Of a stretch of DNA of 64,000 bases, positions 17,238 through 25,920 are shown piece after piece (within the stretch, counting starts at the first letter, position 1; each line of letters starts with the position of its first letter). The stretch covers positions 1-64,000 of the forward strand of contig NZ_FOXV01000014.1 in NCBI RefSeq assembly GCF_900115815.1, written 5' to 3'. This stretch comes from Roseivivax halotolerans. Its GTDB lineage: Bacteria > Pseudomonadota > Alphaproteobacteria > Rhodobacterales > Rhodobacteraceae. Made by a program: the position numbers and the translations under genes. Under the pieces are notes generated by a model. It saw only the letters and a program-made list of their open reading frames with translations. It had not been told where the DNA came from and did not search any database.

Positions 17238-17978
17238 ATGAGCGAGACCGACCGCACGGTTCTGCGCGTCTCTGGGCCCGAGGCTCACCGATTCCTGCAG
17301 AACCTCGTTACCAACGACCTCGACCGTCTGGACAAGGGCCCGGTCTACACCGCCCTTCTGACACCGCAGGGCAAGTATCGCGCGGATTTCTTCGCGATTG
17401 CCGACGACGACGCGATCCTGCTCGATGTGGCGTCACACCAATCCGGCGATCTTCTGAAGGCGCTCACGCTCTACAAGCTGCGCTCCAAGGTCGAGATCGA
17501 AGAAACCGATATCGTCGTCGCGCGGGGCCTCGGGGCGGCTCCGGACGACGCGCTCACCGATCCGCGCGATCCGCGCATGGGCTGGCGCGCCTATGACGGA
17601 CGCGCGTCCGAGGAAGGTGTCGATTGGGATGCGGCGCGCGTTGCCGCCGGCGTGCCGCTTGCCGGTGTCGAACTCGATCCGGACAGCTATATCCTCGAAA
17701 TGGGATTCGAGCGATTGAACGGCGTCGATTTCCGTAAAGGCTGCTTCATCGGCCAAGAGGTCACCGCGCGCATGAAACACAAGACCGAGTTGAAGAAGGG
17801 TCTCGCTGTCGTGGAAGTGGAGGGCTCCGCCCCCATCGGCACCGAGATCACCGCAGACGGCAAACCCGCCGGCACGCTCTTCACACAATCGGGCGGCGCG
17901 GGCCTTGCCTATTTGCGCTTCGCGCGCGCCGTTGGCGAGATGCAGGCGGGCGACGCATCCGTGAAGGTGCAGGGATGA
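17238..17978 (+). CDS. ygfZ: Folate-binding protein YgfZ
   Basis: A 246-aa GcvT-like protein. YgfZ/IBA57 supports assembly or repair of certain Fe-S enzymes in a folate-dependent way. The diagnostic motif K-G-C-F-I-G-Q-E (in FRKGCFIGQEVTARMKHK, about residues 166-183) is intact, including the essential Cys. The N-terminal VSGPEAHRFLQNLVTND is also typical. The gene overlaps the next gene by ATGA (17975-17978), so it is co-translated with a kinase-like protein. Confidence 0.92.
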   Translation: MSETDRTVLRVSGPEAHRFLQNLVTNDLDRLDKGPVYTALLTPQGKYRADFFAIADDDAILLDVASHQSGDLLKALTLYKLRSKVEIEETDIVVARGLGAAPDDALTDPRDPRMGWRAYDGRASEEGVDWDAARVAAGVPLAGVELDPDSYILEMGFERLNGVDFRKGCFIGQEVTARMKHKTELKKGLAVVEVEGSAPIGTEITADGKPAGTLFTQSGGAGLAYLRFARAVGEMQAGDASVKVQG

Positions 17979-18775
17979 GCCTGCCGCAAGCCCTTCTCGA
18001 CACCTATGACAGCCACGTGGTCTCGCACGAGCCGCTACATGGCGGAGATCTGTCCGAAGTCGCGCTCGTGACGCTTGGCAACGGGGATCGGCTTGTCGCC
18101 AAGCGCGGCCCCCTTGTCGACGCCGAGGGCCGGATGCTGTCGGCCATGCGGATGCTCTATGCGCCGGTGCCCGAGGTCATTCACGTCGAGCACGGTCTTC
18201 TCTGCATGGAATATCTCGAAGAGGCGACGCCAGGTCCGCGTCGTTGGCGAGAATTCGGCACAGCGCTTGCGCGGATGCATTCCTGGGCCGGTCAGGGCTA
18301 TGGCTGGAACGAGGATTACGCTTTCGGCTCTTTGCGTATCGAGAACGAGACGCTGCCGACCTGGCCGGAATTCTGGGCGGAGCGCCGGCTCCTCCCCTTC
18401 CTGCCGAACCTGCCGGCCGAACTTGGTCAACGAATCGAAGCGCTCGCGGCCCGCGTCGGAGAGCGGCTTCCGCGCGATCCGAACCCTGCGCTCCTTCACG
18501 GCGATCTCTGGACCGGCAACCTTCTTTTCACGAAGGATCAGGCGGTGATGATCGACCCGGCCTGTTATTACGGGCATTCGGAAGTTGACCTGGCGATGCT
18601 GACGCTCTTCGGAGAGCCCGATACGGCGTTCTGGCGCGGCTACGGCAAACTGGAGCCCGGCTATTCCGAACGTGAAGCGATCTACAAGCTCTGGCCGGCC
18701 CTCGTCCACTTGACGCTCTTCGGGGACAGCTATCGTCCGATGGTCGAGCGCTTCCTGGCGGATGCGGAGATGTGA
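17975..18775 (+). CDS. Fructosamine/ketosamine-3-kinase family protein
   Basis: A 266-aa protein of the fructosamine kinase family, protein-kinase-like fold. It contains the catalytic-loop signature HGDLWTGNLLF (about residues 173-183) and the metal-binding IDPACYYGHSEVDLAML (about 190-206). These kinases phosphorylate ketoamines on glycated proteins or small molecules, leading to deglycation. Its start overlaps the stop of ygfZ. After the stop, at 18864-18893, lies a strong hairpin shared with convergent efp. Confidence 0.88.
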   Translation: MSLPQALLDTYDSHVVSHEPLHGGDLSEVALVTLGNGDRLVAKRGPLVDAEGRMLSAMRMLYAPVPEVIHVEHGLLCMEYLEEATPGPRRWREFGTALARMHSWAGQGYGWNEDYAFGSLRIENETLPTWPEFWAERRLLPFLPNLPAELGQRIEALAARVGERLPRDPNPALLHGDLWTGNLLFTKDQAVMIDPACYYGHSEVDLAMLTLFGEPDTAFWRGYGKLEPGYSEREAIYKLWPALVHLTLFGDSYRPMVERFLADAEM

Positions 18776-18863
18776 TCCCGGTTCTTGGGTTGGCGGAAAT
18801 ACCTCGGGGGTGAATTGGCGGCTCCGCCGCCAAGAGGGGGCAGCGCCCCTTCCCCTCAAACGA

Positions 18864-18893
18864 AAATGCCCCGCGCCATTGGCCGGGGCATTT
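18864..18893. terminator. Bidirectional intrinsic terminator between the kinase gene and efp
   Basis: A perfect 10-bp inverted repeat, AAATGCCCCG / CGGGGCATTT, has a 10-nt loop that can itself pair GCC/GGC. Read on the minus strand (efp), it is followed by TTTTCGTTT, a better U-tract than on the plus strand. It lies in the convergent gap between 18775 and 18918. Confidence 0.8.
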
Positions 18894-18917
18894 GGACTCA
18901 AACCCGAAACGCCGAAT

Positions 18918-19481
18918 TCAGGCGCGTTCGGAGTATTCCATGGTCTCGGTATTGACGACGATCTCCTCGTCCGGCCCGACGAAGGGCGGCACCGTGATCT
19001 TCACGCCATTGTCGAGCACCGCCGGCTTGAACGAGTTGGCGGCGGTCTGACCCTTCACCACCGGCTCGGTCTCCGCGACACGACAGGTCACTTTCTGCGG
19101 CAGCGTCGCGTTGAGCGCCTCGCTGTCGTAGAACTCCACGACGATGGTCATGCCGTCCTGAAGGAAGGGCCGGCGCTCGCCGAGAATCTCGGCATCGAGC
19201 GTAACCTGGTCGAAGGTCTCGGTATCCATGAAGGTCAGCTGTCCCTCGCTCTCGAAGAGGAACTGCATGTCCCGCTGCTCAAGGCGGACGCGCTCCACCT
19301 TGTCGGCAGAGCGGAAGCGTTCGTTCAGCTTCGAGCCGTTGCGAAGGTTGCGCATCTCTACCTGCGCGAAGGCGCCGCCCTTGCCGGGTTTGACGTGGTC
19401 GACCTTCACGGCGGCCCAGAGCCCTCCGTTATGCTCGAGCACGTTTCCCGGGCGGATTTCGTTACCGTTGATCTTGGCCAT
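18918..19481 (-). CDS. efp: Translation elongation factor P
   Basis: EF-P rescues ribosomes stalled on polyproline. The 187-aa product starts [20 protein letters not shown], has the three-domain EF-P layout (KOW-like N domain, then two OB folds), and carries Lys34 in VKPGKGGAF, the normal modification site. The C-terminal [19 protein letters not shown] is canonical. The start at 19481 gives the standard N-terminus; the longer frame upstream adds non-homologous residues. A terminator lies just past its stop. Confidence 0.97.
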   Translation of the reverse strand: MAKINGNEIRPGNVLEHNGGLWAAVKVDHVKPGKGGAFAQVEMRNLRNGSKLNERFRSADKVERVRLEQRDMQFLFESEGQLTFMDTETFDQVTLDAEILGERRPFLQDGMTIVVEFYDSEALNATLPQKVTCRVAETEPVVKGQTAANSFKPAVLDNGVKITVPPFVGPDEEIVVNTETMEYSERA

Positions 19482-19696
19482 GGCAAAACCTTGTCGGAAG
19501 GTTGATCGGAATTCGGCTGACCCTATATCTGCCCCTACGTGCCCCTGCAACCTTACCATATCTCGTGGGGAAAACAGGCGCCGCTATGACCATGACGCAA
19601 GGGAGCCATGCAATTTCGCTGTATCCGAATCGCAGCAAATAGGCCATAAGGCCCCTTACGCCCGGAACACAAGACCAATAATCCAAAGGACGATCC

Positions 19697-20017
19697 ATGC
19701 GAGATTTCGTAGACGCAACGGCTTTCAACGCTGAGCAGGGAAACCGCGCTCGCAAGCTTTTTGCGGCCGTTGTGCTCGCTGCGCTCGACGATGCTATCGC
19801 CGATGACAAGAAATACGGCAACGGCCCCGAGCAGATCGCTCGTTGGGCACGTTCGCGCGACGGCCGCGAGGTTCTGACCTGCGCGGGTATCGACCCGAAC
19901 GAACGTGTCGTGGAAGGCCTGATGGAGTTCGTCGGCAAAGGCGTGCGCACCTCCGTGGCCCTGTCGCGCGAGGAAAGCGAGCGTCGCAACGCAGCGCTTC
20001 AGGCGGAAGCCGCCTGA
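19697..20017 (+). CDS. Conserved alphaproteobacterial protein (DUF6280 type)
   Basis: A 106-aa soluble protein, MRDFVDATAFNAEQGNRARK..., rich in helix. The segment KYGNGPEQIARWARSRDGR is strongly conserved in roseobacter homologues as I recall them (DUF6280). No function is known to me. AAAGGA precedes the ATG at proper spacing. The gene is divergent from efp with a 215-bp shared upstream region and ends before a strong intrinsic terminator, so it is monocistronic. Confidence 0.75.
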   Translation: MRDFVDATAFNAEQGNRARKLFAAVVLAALDDAIADDKKYGNGPEQIARWARSRDGREVLTCAGIDPNERVVEGLMEFVGKGVRTSVALSREESERRNAALQAEAA

Positions 20018-20047
20018 TTCCATCTATCCAAGACCGGATCTGAATTT

Positions 20048-20077
20048 GGGCGCGTTCTTTGGAACGCGCCCTTTTTT
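20048..20077 (+). terminator. Intrinsic terminator
   Basis: A 10-bp perfect stem, GGGCGCGTTC / GAACGCGCCC, with a 4-nt loop is directly followed by six T. It lies 30 bp after the stop of the 106-aa protein. The convergent PopZ-like gene ends 27 bp further on. Confidence 0.9.
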
Positions 20078-20103
20078 ATTTGCCGCTCACGTTAAAGACC
20101 GGG

Positions 20104-21096
20104 CTACTCGAAATCCTGGCTCGCAAGCGCGCGCTGGATCTCGCGGCGGACGAGCTTGCGTACGTTCCGCGTGATCCGCTCCCCGAGCGTGCCCTGCAGT
20201 TCCTGGCGCACGATGCCTGCGACGAGGCTACGAAGCGCCTCCTCGTCGAGCGCGGGAACCGAACCGGTCCGATCGTCCCTGTCCTCGAGGTCATCGGCCA
20301 TGCTGGCGAGATGTCCGGCGCGGCGGGATTGGAAAAGCGCGCCGGACATCGGCGTGTCCTCCCAATCGAGAGACGCTTCCGGCCCATGCGCGAAGGCTGC
20401 ATTCTCGCCATCCCCGGGCATGTCGCTATCCCATTCCTCGGACGCGCCACCGATCATGGATTCGAGCTCCGCGATCTTCTCTTCGAGGCTCATTCCGCTG
20501 CGGACCGAGCGGGGCTCCGCTATCGCCTCCACGGGCTCGGGCGTTTGCACCGCCTCTTCCGGCAGCTCATCCGGCTCGGCGTTGTCCGCCGAGTCCAACG
20601 CCTGGCTGGCGTCCTCCTCCGAAGCGGACATATCCTCTGTGCCGCCGCCCGCTTGATATTCTGCGGCGTCGCTTTCCGCCTCGTCCTCTTTCGCGCTTTC
20701 GCTGGCAAAGAGCGCGGCGAGTTCATCCTGCACGACCTTCGCGAGAACGTCTGCGTCGGCCCCGTTCACCGGCGCGGCCCTGTCCGGGGCGGCCGCATCT
20801 GCCATCTGCGCGCTCTCGGTCTCGGGCTGCGCTGGCACGTTCTTCGGATCGGTGAGGAGGATGGGTGCCTCCCCTGCCCCTTCGGACGGGCGTCCCTGCG
20901 GCTCGGGATCGCTGACCGCGACTCGCTGCGCGGGGGTCAGGACAAGCCGTTCAACGGATTGAGGCGCCGACGCGCGGACGGCGGACTCAGCCTGTTTCGC
21001 AGGCTCCGCAGCGCCCGACCGCCCGTCATCAGAGACGAGACGCCGGATCGACGCTAGGACATCCTCGATTTCTACGTTCGAGACTGGTTTCGACAT
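20104..21096 (-). CDS. PopZ-like (DUF2497-type) acidic protein
   Basis: A 330-aa low-complexity acidic protein with short conserved ends. The N-terminal IEDVLASIRRLVSDD helix (about residues 10-24) and the C-terminal helix set (LRSLVAGIVRQELQ, then ITRNVRKLVRREIQRAL, about 285-325) flank a Glu/Asp/Ala-rich disordered middle. This is the layout of PopZ and related alphaproteobacterial polar-organising proteins, whose C-terminus oligomerises and whose N-terminus binds clients. Membership of the family is likely; a true PopZ role is inference. Confidence 0.65.
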   Translation of the reverse strand: MSKPVSNVEIEDVLASIRRLVSDDGRSGAAEPAKQAESAVRASAPQSVERLVLTPAQRVAVSDPEPQGRPSEGAGEAPILLTDPKNVPAQPETESAQMADAAAPDRAAPVNGADADVLAKVVQDELAALFASESAKEDEAESDAAEYQAGGGTEDMSASEEDASQALDSADNAEPDELPEEAVQTPEPVEAIAEPRSVRSGMSLEEKIAELESMIGGASEEWDSDMPGDGENAAFAHGPEASLDWEDTPMSGALFQSRRAGHLASMADDLEDRDDRTGSVPALDEEALRSLVAGIVRQELQGTLGERITRNVRKLVRREIQRALASQDFE

Positions 21097-21168
21097 TCAC
21101 TTCACCGCTCTGCCTCAAGCGAGAAGTCTAGCCTCGCCTCCGATTCCGCACAACAGATCGGAACAACC

Positions 21169-22581
21169 TTAGTTTTTTCCGATCGCACGAAGGACACGGT
21201 CGAGGTCTTCGCCCTGCTGAGACAGGGCCGGTGCGTCCTTGACAAGATTGTAATAGGCTGACGGATCATATTGCTGCACCGGCAGGCTCAGTTCCTCGAC
21301 GGTCAGGCGGCCCATCGAATTGATGACATTGTATGCAGCGACATAGCGGTCGACGCGTGCCGAGATCACCAGCGTCCGGGCGTCGAGCAGATCCTGCTCG
21401 GCGTTGAGGACGTCGAGCGTTGTGCGTGCACCGAGTTGGGCTTCCTCGCGGATGCCGTTGAAGGCAACCTGTGCGGCCTCGACCTGCCGCTGGCTCGCTT
21501 GGATCGCCGCGCTTGCGACTTCCACGTTTACATAGGCATTCGCGACATTCTGGCGGATCTGCTCGGAGACCACATGCAAATTCGCGCGGCGCTGATCCCG
21601 GTTCGCCTTGGCCTGACGCAAGGCGGACGTCAGCGCGCCGCCTCGATAGATCGGCCCTGAGGCACCGAGAGAGATCGAGCCGCTGCGTGTGAAGTTGTCC
21701 GTGTTCTCCAGATCCTTGGTATAGCCGTAACGTCCGCTCAGGTTGACGCTGGGCTTCAGCGTCGCTTCGGCGATCGCGATGTTCAGCTCGGAGAGCGTGA
21801 CCTGGCGTTGTGCGGCGATGAGGTCGGGATGCGTCCGCAATGCGATCGCGGTCGCGGTTTCCAGCGAGCCGGGAATCGGCGGGATCGAGGCCGGCACATC
21901 GGTCGTGCCGGGCTGGCGTCCCGTCGCACGCAGGTATTCCTGCTGTGCGCGGGCGACATCACCCTGGGCGACCGCAAGCTGGCTGCGCGCTTCGGCGAGC
22001 CGCGCTTCGGCGAGCGCCACGTCCGTGCGCGTCACCTCACCCACTTCGAACCGGTCCCGCGCGGCACGCAGCTCGCGGTTGATGACGTTGAGGTTGCTCT
22101 GGCGCAGGCGCAGGGTCTGCTGCGCGCGCTCGAGCTCGAAGAAGGCCTGGGTCGCGCGGAAGAGAACCTGCTGCTCGATCGAGACGAGCTGGGCGCGGGT
22201 CGCTAGCACAGCCTCCTTCGCCGCGTCGATGCCGAGGCGCGTGCGCCCGAAATCATAGACGAGGAGCGATGCGTTGAGGCCGATCGAGGCCTCCTCGCTG
22301 ATGAATCCGCCCGTGCTTCGCTGACCTGCCGGACCGAGGCTCGATTGCGTGCCGAAATTGCGCGTGACCTCGGCGGACCAGTCAAGCACCGGCCGGAGCT
22401 GGGCAACGGCCTGCGCGACGTCTTCATCGGCGGCCCGGAGCACAGCGCGGTTCTGTTCCAGAAGACCGCTCGAATTATAGGCACCCACAAGTGCATCGGC
22501 GAGTGTATCGGCTTTGGCAACGCCTGCCGAAAGCACGGATGCCATCACGCACGCCGCCTTGAGAAAGTTCGATGTCTTCAT
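21169..22581 (-). CDS. tolC: TolC-family outer-membrane efflux channel
   Basis: A 470-aa product with a Sec signal peptide (MKTSNFLKAACVMASVLSAGVAKA). Two outer-membrane-efflux repeats follow (about residues 30-230 and 240-440), with long coiled-coil helices rich in Ala/Gln/Arg, such as REEAQLGARTTLDVLNAEQDLLDAR. It forms a trimeric outer-membrane and periplasmic tunnel for type I secretion and drug efflux. Upstream on the same strand, 38 bp away, is pcm, a pairing common in roseobacters. It could serve export of RTX proteins such as that at 7989-8738. Confidence 0.92.
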   Translation of the reverse strand: MKTSNFLKAACVMASVLSAGVAKADTLADALVGAYNSSGLLEQNRAVLRAADEDVAQAVAQLRPVLDWSAEVTRNFGTQSSLGPAGQRSTGGFISEEASIGLNASLLVYDFGRTRLGIDAAKEAVLATRAQLVSIEQQVLFRATQAFFELERAQQTLRLRQSNLNVINRELRAARDRFEVGEVTRTDVALAEARLAEARSQLAVAQGDVARAQQEYLRATGRQPGTTDVPASIPPIPGSLETATAIALRTHPDLIAAQRQVTLSELNIAIAEATLKPSVNLSGRYGYTKDLENTDNFTRSGSISLGASGPIYRGGALTSALRQAKANRDQRRANLHVVSEQIRQNVANAYVNVEVASAAIQASQRQVEAAQVAFNGIREEAQLGARTTLDVLNAEQDLLDARTLVISARVDRYVAAYNVINSMGRLTVEELSLPVQQYDPSAYYNLVKDAPALSQQGEDLDRVLRAIGKN

Positions 22582-22619
22582 CTGTCCCTGCCCTGCTTCC
22601 CTGCTGCGCGTGCCCCGTT

Positions 22620-23273
22620 CTACAAAGCGAATGCGCGTTTTTCCTCAAATCCCGGAAGAACCGGTGCGCTCGCATTGAACGCGTAGCGCCAGTTCAGGTG
22701 GCCGTCGATCTTGTAGCCGACCCGCACCGTGCCGAGGCGTCCCTCGACGAACAGGCAGACGATCCGTCCGCCTTCCTTCAGTTGATCATCCAGCGTATCC
22801 GGCAATGTCTCCACGCCGCCTTCCACGATGATCGCATCGTAAGGTCCGTGCTCGGCCGCGCCCTCGCTCAGGGGCCCGGTATGAAGGACGACGTTATCGG
22901 CACCGGTCTCCGACAGAAGGCCCGGCACTTCATCCACAATGTCCTCAAGATCCTCGACCGCGACGACCGCCTCGGCCACATGCGCCAGAACCGCGGCGGA
23001 ATACCCGTAACCGCAACCGATATCGAGAACGAGCATGTCCGGCGTCACATCGAGCGCGTCGAGCATCTTGGCAAAGGTACGCGGCGCAAGCACGGTCCGG
23101 TTCTCAGCGAGCGTCACGCTTTCGGAGGCATAGGCCACCTCCGCCTTGTCGTTCGGCAGAAATCGTTCACGCGGAACCGTCAGCATCGCCTGAATGATGG
23201 GAAATTTCGTGACGTCAGAGGGACGCACCTGCGTGTCCACCATCACCCGGCGCAGGGTCGCGAAGTCTGGCAT
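22620..23273 (-). CDS. pcm: Protein-L-isoaspartate O-methyltransferase family protein
   Basis: A 217-aa SAM-dependent methyltransferase of the PCMT family, which repairs or processes isoaspartyl residues. Seen are MVDTQVRPSDV, the nucleotide-binding motif LVLDIGCGYGYSAAVLAHV (about residues 80-98) and the acidic loop VAVEDLEDI. This group is the shorter alphaproteobacterial type that starts MPDFATLRRVMVDTQ and usually precedes tolC, so its substrate may differ from classical Pcm. Confidence 0.85.
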   Translation of the reverse strand: MPDFATLRRVMVDTQVRPSDVTKFPIIQAMLTVPRERFLPNDKAEVAYASESVTLAENRTVLAPRTFAKMLDALDVTPDMLVLDIGCGYGYSAAVLAHVAEAVVAVEDLEDIVDEVPGLLSETGADNVVLHTGPLSEGAAEHGPYDAIIVEGGVETLPDTLDDQLKEGGRIVCLFVEGRLGTVRVGYKIDGHLNWRYAFNASAPVLPGFEEKRAFAL

Positions 23274-23409
23274 AAGCTAAACTCATCCGTTCAGAAGCTA
23301 TCTCTTCACTAGTGACACAGCTTACCTGAAGCGGCAACAAACAGAAGGTGTGAAACCCAGATTGTCGCGGCCTTGCGATCACAGGCGCGTCATGCCGATC
23401 ACAGTGACC

Positions 23410-24483
23410 TCATGCCCCGGTGTCCCGAGTGCCTCCCGCGTCCGAGCGTTCGTTCTTGCGCGCATGCTGTCCGAGCACACGCTCGTCCACCATCGCGATA
23501 CCGATGACGAGGCAGGGGATCGCGACGACACCGCCAATCGGTCCCCAGAACCACAGGCCGAAGACAAGGGAGACGAAGACCAGAAGCGGATTGAGACGAA
23601 CATGTCGGCCGACCATCGCAGGGGTCACGAACTGCGCCTCGATCATGTTCAGCGTCAGGAAAGCCGCGGCCGGCGCGGCAGACATAAGTCCCTCGAAGTT
23701 CACCAGCCCGCCGATCAGGAACAGGAACGCCATCAGGGCCGGCCCGAGATAGAGCACGTAGTTGAGGATCGCGACGGCAAAGCCCCAGACATAAGGCAGC
23801 GGCATCCCGAGCGCGGTCATCACGGCTGTCGTCGCGAAACCGAGAGTGAAGTTCACGATGGTGATCGCGATGAAATATCGAGAGACGAGGAATTCGGCGA
23901 CCCGGAACCTTTCGCGCAAAGCCTGCCCTTCCCCGGCGCGGCTGAGACGCGCAGCGAGGAAGGAATAGACGCTGAGACGATGCACCAGGAAAAAATAGAA
24001 TGTGCCGGCGAAGATCAGAAACTGGGCGAGGAACGCGGGCGCCGCGAAGATCGCATCGGTCATCGAAGGCACCGCCGCCGCCTCGCCGTCTCCGCCATCA
24101 TCGCCGGCGCCGCCAAACGCTTCCTTCATCTCTTCGTTGACATTGCCGAGGCTGTTCAACGTGTCCCGGAACTGCCAAACGATCTCCTGCATCTCCATGC
24201 GGATCGATGGAATCGCATCCACGAACCGCCAGAAAACCGGCTCAAGACCGACGGCGGCGGTGCTGAGAAGCGCGACGGTGAGTAGAAGAATCAACGCTCC
24301 ACCAAGACCGGGCGGCAAACCGATCCGACAGAGAAACTCCATGATCGGCGCGACGATGATGCCGAACACGATCGCCAGCGCGATGGGCGCAGCGACATCC
24401 TGCGCGACGTAAAGCGCCCCGGCGACCAGAAGCGACGCGATGATGATCAGCGCGGCGCTGGCGCCATCAGTTTTCTGTCTCAC
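23410..24483 (-). CDS. AI-2E family transporter (permease)
   Basis: A 357-aa polytopic membrane protein with about seven to eight helices (for example residues 10-45, 60-80, 145-170, 205-250, 260-290, 310-340). The motifs PYVWGFAVAILNYVLYLGPAL and PLLVFVSLVFGLWFWGPIGG match the AI-2E family (TqsA, and Na+/H+ antiporter-like members). Transported solute uncertain. Translation begins at GTG with GGGGAG upstream. A glycine/acid-rich loop (GGAGDDGGDGEAAAV) lies mid-protein. Confidence 0.88.
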   Translation of the reverse strand: MRQKTDGASAALIIIASLLVAGALYVAQDVAAPIALAIVFGIIVAPIMEFLCRIGLPPGLGGALILLLTVALLSTAAVGLEPVFWRFVDAIPSIRMEMQEIVWQFRDTLNSLGNVNEEMKEAFGGAGDDGGDGEAAAVPSMTDAIFAAPAFLAQFLIFAGTFYFFLVHRLSVYSFLAARLSRAGEGQALRERFRVAEFLVSRYFIAITIVNFTLGFATTAVMTALGMPLPYVWGFAVAILNYVLYLGPALMAFLFLIGGLVNFEGLMSAAPAAAFLTLNMIEAQFVTPAMVGRHVRLNPLLVFVSLVFGLWFWGPIGGVVAIPCLVIGIAMVDERVLGQHARKNERSDAGGTRDTGA

Positions 24484-24525
24484 CTTTTTCTCCCCTGAGC
24501 GGCGATGGCGGTCCGTGCAAAACCG

Positions 24526-24873
24526 TTATCGCCGTTTGGACTTCCGTCCCGCGTCAAGTCCGATCAGAAAGCCCTCGATGAGCTGAACCATCGGCAAGGT
24601 CGTGGTCTGTGGTGCAGCACTGTGGCCGGCGACGACGACTGGTCGCCGGGATATGAACTTGCCGATCCCGAGAATGATGAACCCGATCGCGAAAAGCCCG
24701 AACCCGATCACCTGAGCCGCGAAGAGAGCGCCTCGAAGTTCCACCAGAACGATCCAGAGGGCCGCGCAGAGAAACCCGACACCGAGGAGAATGAACACCG
24801 TGCCGACAACGGAATAGGCGGCCCCACGGACTTTGCGCCGTGCGACCGCCTCTGCATGGGCGAGAAGTGCCAT
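24526..24873 (-). CDS. Phage-holin-family / YqjE-like membrane protein
   Basis: A 115-aa protein with two strong membrane helices (about residues 20-45 and 50-72), an N-terminal amphipathic part and a basic tail (GLDAGRKSKRR). It resembles the holin-superfamily-III / YqjE proteins that accompany DUF883 proteins in stress-related operons; it is unlikely to be a phage lysis holin. Only 1 bp separates it from the upstream DUF883 gene. Confidence 0.7.
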   Translation of the reverse strand: MALLAHAEAVARRKVRGAAYSVVGTVFILLGVGFLCAALWIVLVELRGALFAAQVIGFGLFAIGFIILGIGKFISRRPVVVAGHSAAPQTTTLPMVQLIEGFLIGLDAGRKSKRR

Positions 24874-24874
24874 G

Positions 24875-25234
24875 TTACTTCCGGCTTGTAATCAAGCCAG
24901 CAAGGAACCCGGCCGCGACCGCGATGCCGATGGCGGTCGCCGGTTGGCGGCGGATCGCTTCAAGCGCCTGGTCCTGCGCGTCGTTCGCGCGGTGGCGCGC
25001 ATCCTCGTAGAGACGCTCCCCGTCACGCTTGGCGGATTCATACCGGGCACGGGCCGCGTCGACGGTTTCGTCCTTGCGGCGCGCGCCAATCTCGCCGAGC
25101 AGGTCGGTGATCGATGCGAGATCTGCCTTCAGCGTCTCGATCTGCGCCTTCAACGCAGCGTTGTCATTGCCCGCGGCCTGCTGCGCCTGCGATTCCACGT
25201 CCTTGATATGTGCTGTTGTCTGGCTCTGGGCCAT
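24875..25234 (-). CDS. DUF883 (ElaB/YqjD-like) membrane-anchored protein
   Basis: A 119-aa protein. A long charged coiled-coil region (residues 10-85, with AALKAQIETLKADLASITDL) is followed by a C-terminal membrane helix (PATAIGIAVAAGFLAGLITSRK), as in E. coli ElaB/YqjD, which tether ribosomes to the membrane in stationary phase. The start at 25234 is supported by AAGGAG. With the YqjE-like gene it forms a two-gene operon. Confidence 0.8.
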   Translation of the reverse strand: MAQSQTTAHIKDVESQAQQAAGNDNAALKAQIETLKADLASITDLLGEIGARRKDETVDAARARYESAKRDGERLYEDARHRANDAQDQALEAIRRQPATAIGIAVAAGFLAGLITSRK

Positions 25235-25355
25235 GGTCCAACTCCTTGCTTCCCATTCCCGGATCAACGCCCCGTGACTGGAACGGTTCCATCAGGCCAG
25301 CCGCTCTTATCCGCTTGACGCTGCCGCGACAGCCACCTAGAGACAAGCCCACTCT

Positions 25356-25429
25356 GGCGAGTTGGCGGAGTGGTTACGCAGCGGATTGCAAATCCGTGTA
25401 CACCGGTTCGATTCCGGTACTCGCCTCCA
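25356..25429 (+). tRNA. tRNA-Cys: tRNA-Cys (anticodon GCA)
   Basis: A complete 74-nt cloverleaf with encoded CCA. The acceptor stem is GGCGAGT/ACTCGCC, the discriminator is T, the anticodon loop TTGCAAA holds GCA, and the T arm has GGTTCGATTCC. No integrase adjoins it, although downstream bases 25430-25536 contain a GGTTTACA direct repeat. Confidence 0.97.
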
Positions 25430-25536
25430 TTTATTTTCAATGACTTAAGCGAAAAGCGGCCCGAGTAGGTTGGTCCGGTTTACACATCGGTTTACAATTC
25501 TTGCGCGTAGCATTGCCCGTATGAGTTGGCTTCGGC

Positions 25537-25815
25537 TTATTTACCCCTAGCCGCAATCGTCCGAACGAGCGCGAGAACGATCAGCGCGCCGACGGCTCCG
25601 ACGGCAAGCAGGAACAGGATACCACCGACGGCCAGAACGCTGATCCCGACAGCTGCCAGAATGAACGGCGTCGCGATCGCAGCAATGACCCCGACCGCGA
25701 GGTAGAGCGCCATGTTTCGGCCGGCGATTCGACCGGCGAGATAGCCGGCCAGAAGGCCAACGCCTGCGAGCAGGATGAGCGAGATCAATCCCAGGGCTTC
25801 GAAAAAGGTTTCCAT
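25537..25815 (-). CDS. Small glycine/alanine-rich membrane protein, 92 aa
   Basis: A 92-aa product with about three membrane helices (residues 8-28, 36-58, 60-84). It has small-residue packing motifs (LLAGYLAGRIAGRN) like the GlsB/YeaQ/YmgE family, but the match is weak. Function unknown. It lies alone between tRNA-Cys and the LysR gene. Confidence 0.6.
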   Translation of the reverse strand: METFFEALGLISLILLAGVGLLAGYLAGRIAGRNMALYLAVGVIAAIATPFILAAVGISVLAVGGILFLLAVGAVGALIVLALVRTIAARGK

Positions 25816-25920
25816 GTCTCTGCTCCGATTGTGTGACGCTTTGAGAGAACTCTAGGCCGATGCCAAAGGGCGGTCGAGCCGTTCCCATATTGAACGAAGC
25901 CTACGCCTGTCTGTGTTTGG

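Noticed and set aside
24526-24873. Phage holin gene indicating a prophage
   Set aside because: The gene pairs with a DUF883 protein, as in yqjDE-type stress operons, and no phage genes surround it.
25430-25536. GGTTTACA direct repeat just after tRNA-Cys as an attachment site
   Set aside because: No integrase or other mobility gene is near and no second copy of the tRNA 3' end was found.
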